A stretch of 44,643 nt of DNA, from assembly GCA_016931415.1 (NCBI GenBank), contig JAFGEW010000083.1, forward strand, positions 1-44,643, in the 5' to 3' direction. Below are positions 43,758-44,643 of this stretch, piece after piece. The stretch's first letter is position 1, and each line of letters starts with the position of its first letter. A program made the translations under genes and the position numbers. Under the pieces are notes generated by a model. It made no database searches. It was given only the letters and a program-made list of their open reading frames with translations, and was not told the origin of the DNA. The DNA is from Verrucomicrobiota bacterium. GTDB taxonomy: Bacteria > Auribacterota > JABMQX01 > JAFGEW01.

Positions 43758-44643
43758 ATGGCACACGTCGAGCAGTTCAAGTACTTCGATCCGCTCAACC
43801 TGAAGAAGCTGCGCAACATGAATCTGGTCGCGCGCTTCCTGGTCGAGGGCTTCATCTCCGGCCTGCACCGCAGCCCCCACCACGGCTTCAGCGTCGAGTT
43901 CGCCGAGTACCGCAAGTACATCCTCGGCGACGACGTGCGCCGCATCGACTGGAAGGTCTGGCCCAAGACCCACAAGCTCTACGTCAAGGAGTTCCACGAG
44001 GAGACCAACCTGCGCTGCACGATCCTGCTCGATGTGAGCGCCTCGATGGGCTACGGCACCGGCCCGGTCACAAAGCTCGAGTACGCCTCGTATCTGACCG
44101 CCGCGCTCGCCTACCTCATGGTCAAGCAGAACGACAGCGTCGGCCTGATCCTGTTCAGTGACGGCGTCTCGACCTTCATCCCGCCCAAATCCACGCCGTC
44201 GCACCTCAAGGTCATCCTCAAGAAACTCGAGGAGATCGAGCCGCAGCGCCGCACCGACGTCTCACGTGCCTTCCACGCGATCGCCGAGCGCCTCCAGCGC
44301 CGCGGCCTCATCATCGTGCTCAGCGACTTCTACGACGAGCCCGACCACGTCTTGAAAGCCCTCAAGCACTTCCGCCACAAGAAGCACGAAGTGCTCGCCT
44401 TCCACCTCTTCGACCACGCCGAGCTCGATTTCCCCTTCGACGGCGTCGTCCAGTTCAAGGACCTCGAAAGCGGCGACTCGGTCCAGCTCTACCCCCGCCA
44501 CCTGCGCGACGAGTACCTCGCCAAGCTCCACGACTTCATCCGCACCTACCAACGCCGCTGCTCCGACAGCGACATCGAATACATCCAGGCCGACACCCAG
44601 ATGCCCTACGACCTGCTGCTGGCGCAGTACTTGAGCAAGAGGA
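43758..44643 (+). CDS. DUF58 domain protein, second copy (3' end outside window)
   Basis: 295 codons are visible without a stop, so the gene runs off the edge, although DUF58 proteins are about this long and little can be missing. It has the family signature SVEFAEYRKYILGDDVRRIDW, then a VWA-like fold with the metal-site motif DVSASM and LIIVLSDFYDE. AAGAGAG lies just before the ATG. It differs clearly from the DUF58 protein at 10554-11435. Because DUF58 genes are typically part of MoxR/VWA clusters and this one has its own promoter, a second such cluster probably continues to the right. Confidence 0.92.
   Translation, partial: MAHVEQFKYFDPLNLKKLRNMNLVARFLVEGFISGLHRSPHHGFSVEFAEYRKYILGDDVRRIDWKVWPKTHKLYVKEFHEETNLRCTILLDVSASMGYGTGPVTKLEYASYLTAALAYLMVKQNDSVGLILFSDGVSTFIPPKSTPSHLKVILKKLEEIEPQRRTDVSRAFHAIAERLQRRGLIIVLSDFYDEPDHVLKALKHFRHKKHEVLAFHLFDHAELDFPFDGVVQFKDLESGDSVQLYPRHLRDEYLAKLHDFIRTYQRRCSDSDIEYIQADTQMPYDLLLAQYLSKR

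Noticed and set aside
1-44643. CRISPR arrays, rRNA genes, intact insertion sequences, prophage
   Set aside because: No regularly spaced direct repeats, rRNA segments, intact transposase with ends, or phage structural genes were seen.

Overview
The window is GC-rich, densely coded bacterial chromosome. Gene content (alpha-2-macroglobulin, MoxR/DUF58/von Willebrand factor A (VWA) clusters, DUF3160 lipoprotein, HEAT-repeat and B-box-like zinc-finger membrane proteins, an AcrB-type RND pump) suggests a Gram-negative member of the Planctomycetota/PVC group or a neighbouring uncultured phylum. This is inferred from gene families; no rRNA is present. Both ends are cut inside genes.

Layout: (1) 1-2748, the 3' part of a thioester alpha-2-macroglobulin gene on the + strand. 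(2) 2910-5143, minus, a translationally coupled zwf-pgl pair (oxidative pentose phosphate entry). (3) 5247-5831, minus, a small membrane protein. (4) 5960-23134, minus, a ~17 kb unidirectional operon: coiled-coil membrane protein, MoxR ATPase, membrane glutamine-amidotransferase-like protein, ABC ATPase, four tandem paralogous ABC-2-type permeases, DUF58, BatA-type VWA protein and a large double-VWA membrane protein. Most junctions are overlaps or gaps under 65 bases, and a good sigma70-like promoter precedes the first gene.

(5) 23668-30840, plus strand, divergent from (4), is the most striking part: a ten-gene operon encoding what looks like a complete eukaryote-like ubiquitin conjugation pathway attached to the membrane. 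It holds a ubiquitin-like protein (Ubl) with a Gly-Gly followed by a five-residue tail, an E1-like adenylating enzyme, a JAMM/JAB protease with a transmembrane anchor, a multi-pass membrane protein with a C-terminal FHA domain, a RING-like treble-clef zinc protein with transmembrane segments, and an E2 with an HPN motif and catalytic-type Cys. Two B-box-like zinc-finger membrane proteins, a small PH-like protein and a DUF2752 membrane protein flank them. The likely logic is: the JAMM protease trims the Ubl tail, E1 activates the Gly-Gly end, E2 accepts it, the membrane RING protein directs transfer, the JAMM protease can reverse it, and the FHA domain links the pathway to phosphothreonine signals. 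This differs from the compact four-gene Bil antiphage operons in having membrane anchors and RING and FHA partners.

(6) After tRNA-Lys(CTT) (minus) come a secreted HEAT-repeat protein with an STN-like tail (31325-32380), a two-gene RND efflux operon on the minus strand (32472-36811), a divergent DUF3160 lipoprotein (37011-39356), a 600-base stretch with a decayed IS4-type transposase end, a secreted helical-repeat protein (39973-40875), and convergent to it a TPR protein plus a Wza-like lipoprotein (40967-43106). The window ends in a second DUF58 gene (43758 onward), probably the start of another MoxR-type cluster. Several perfect hairpins mark convergent gene ends.
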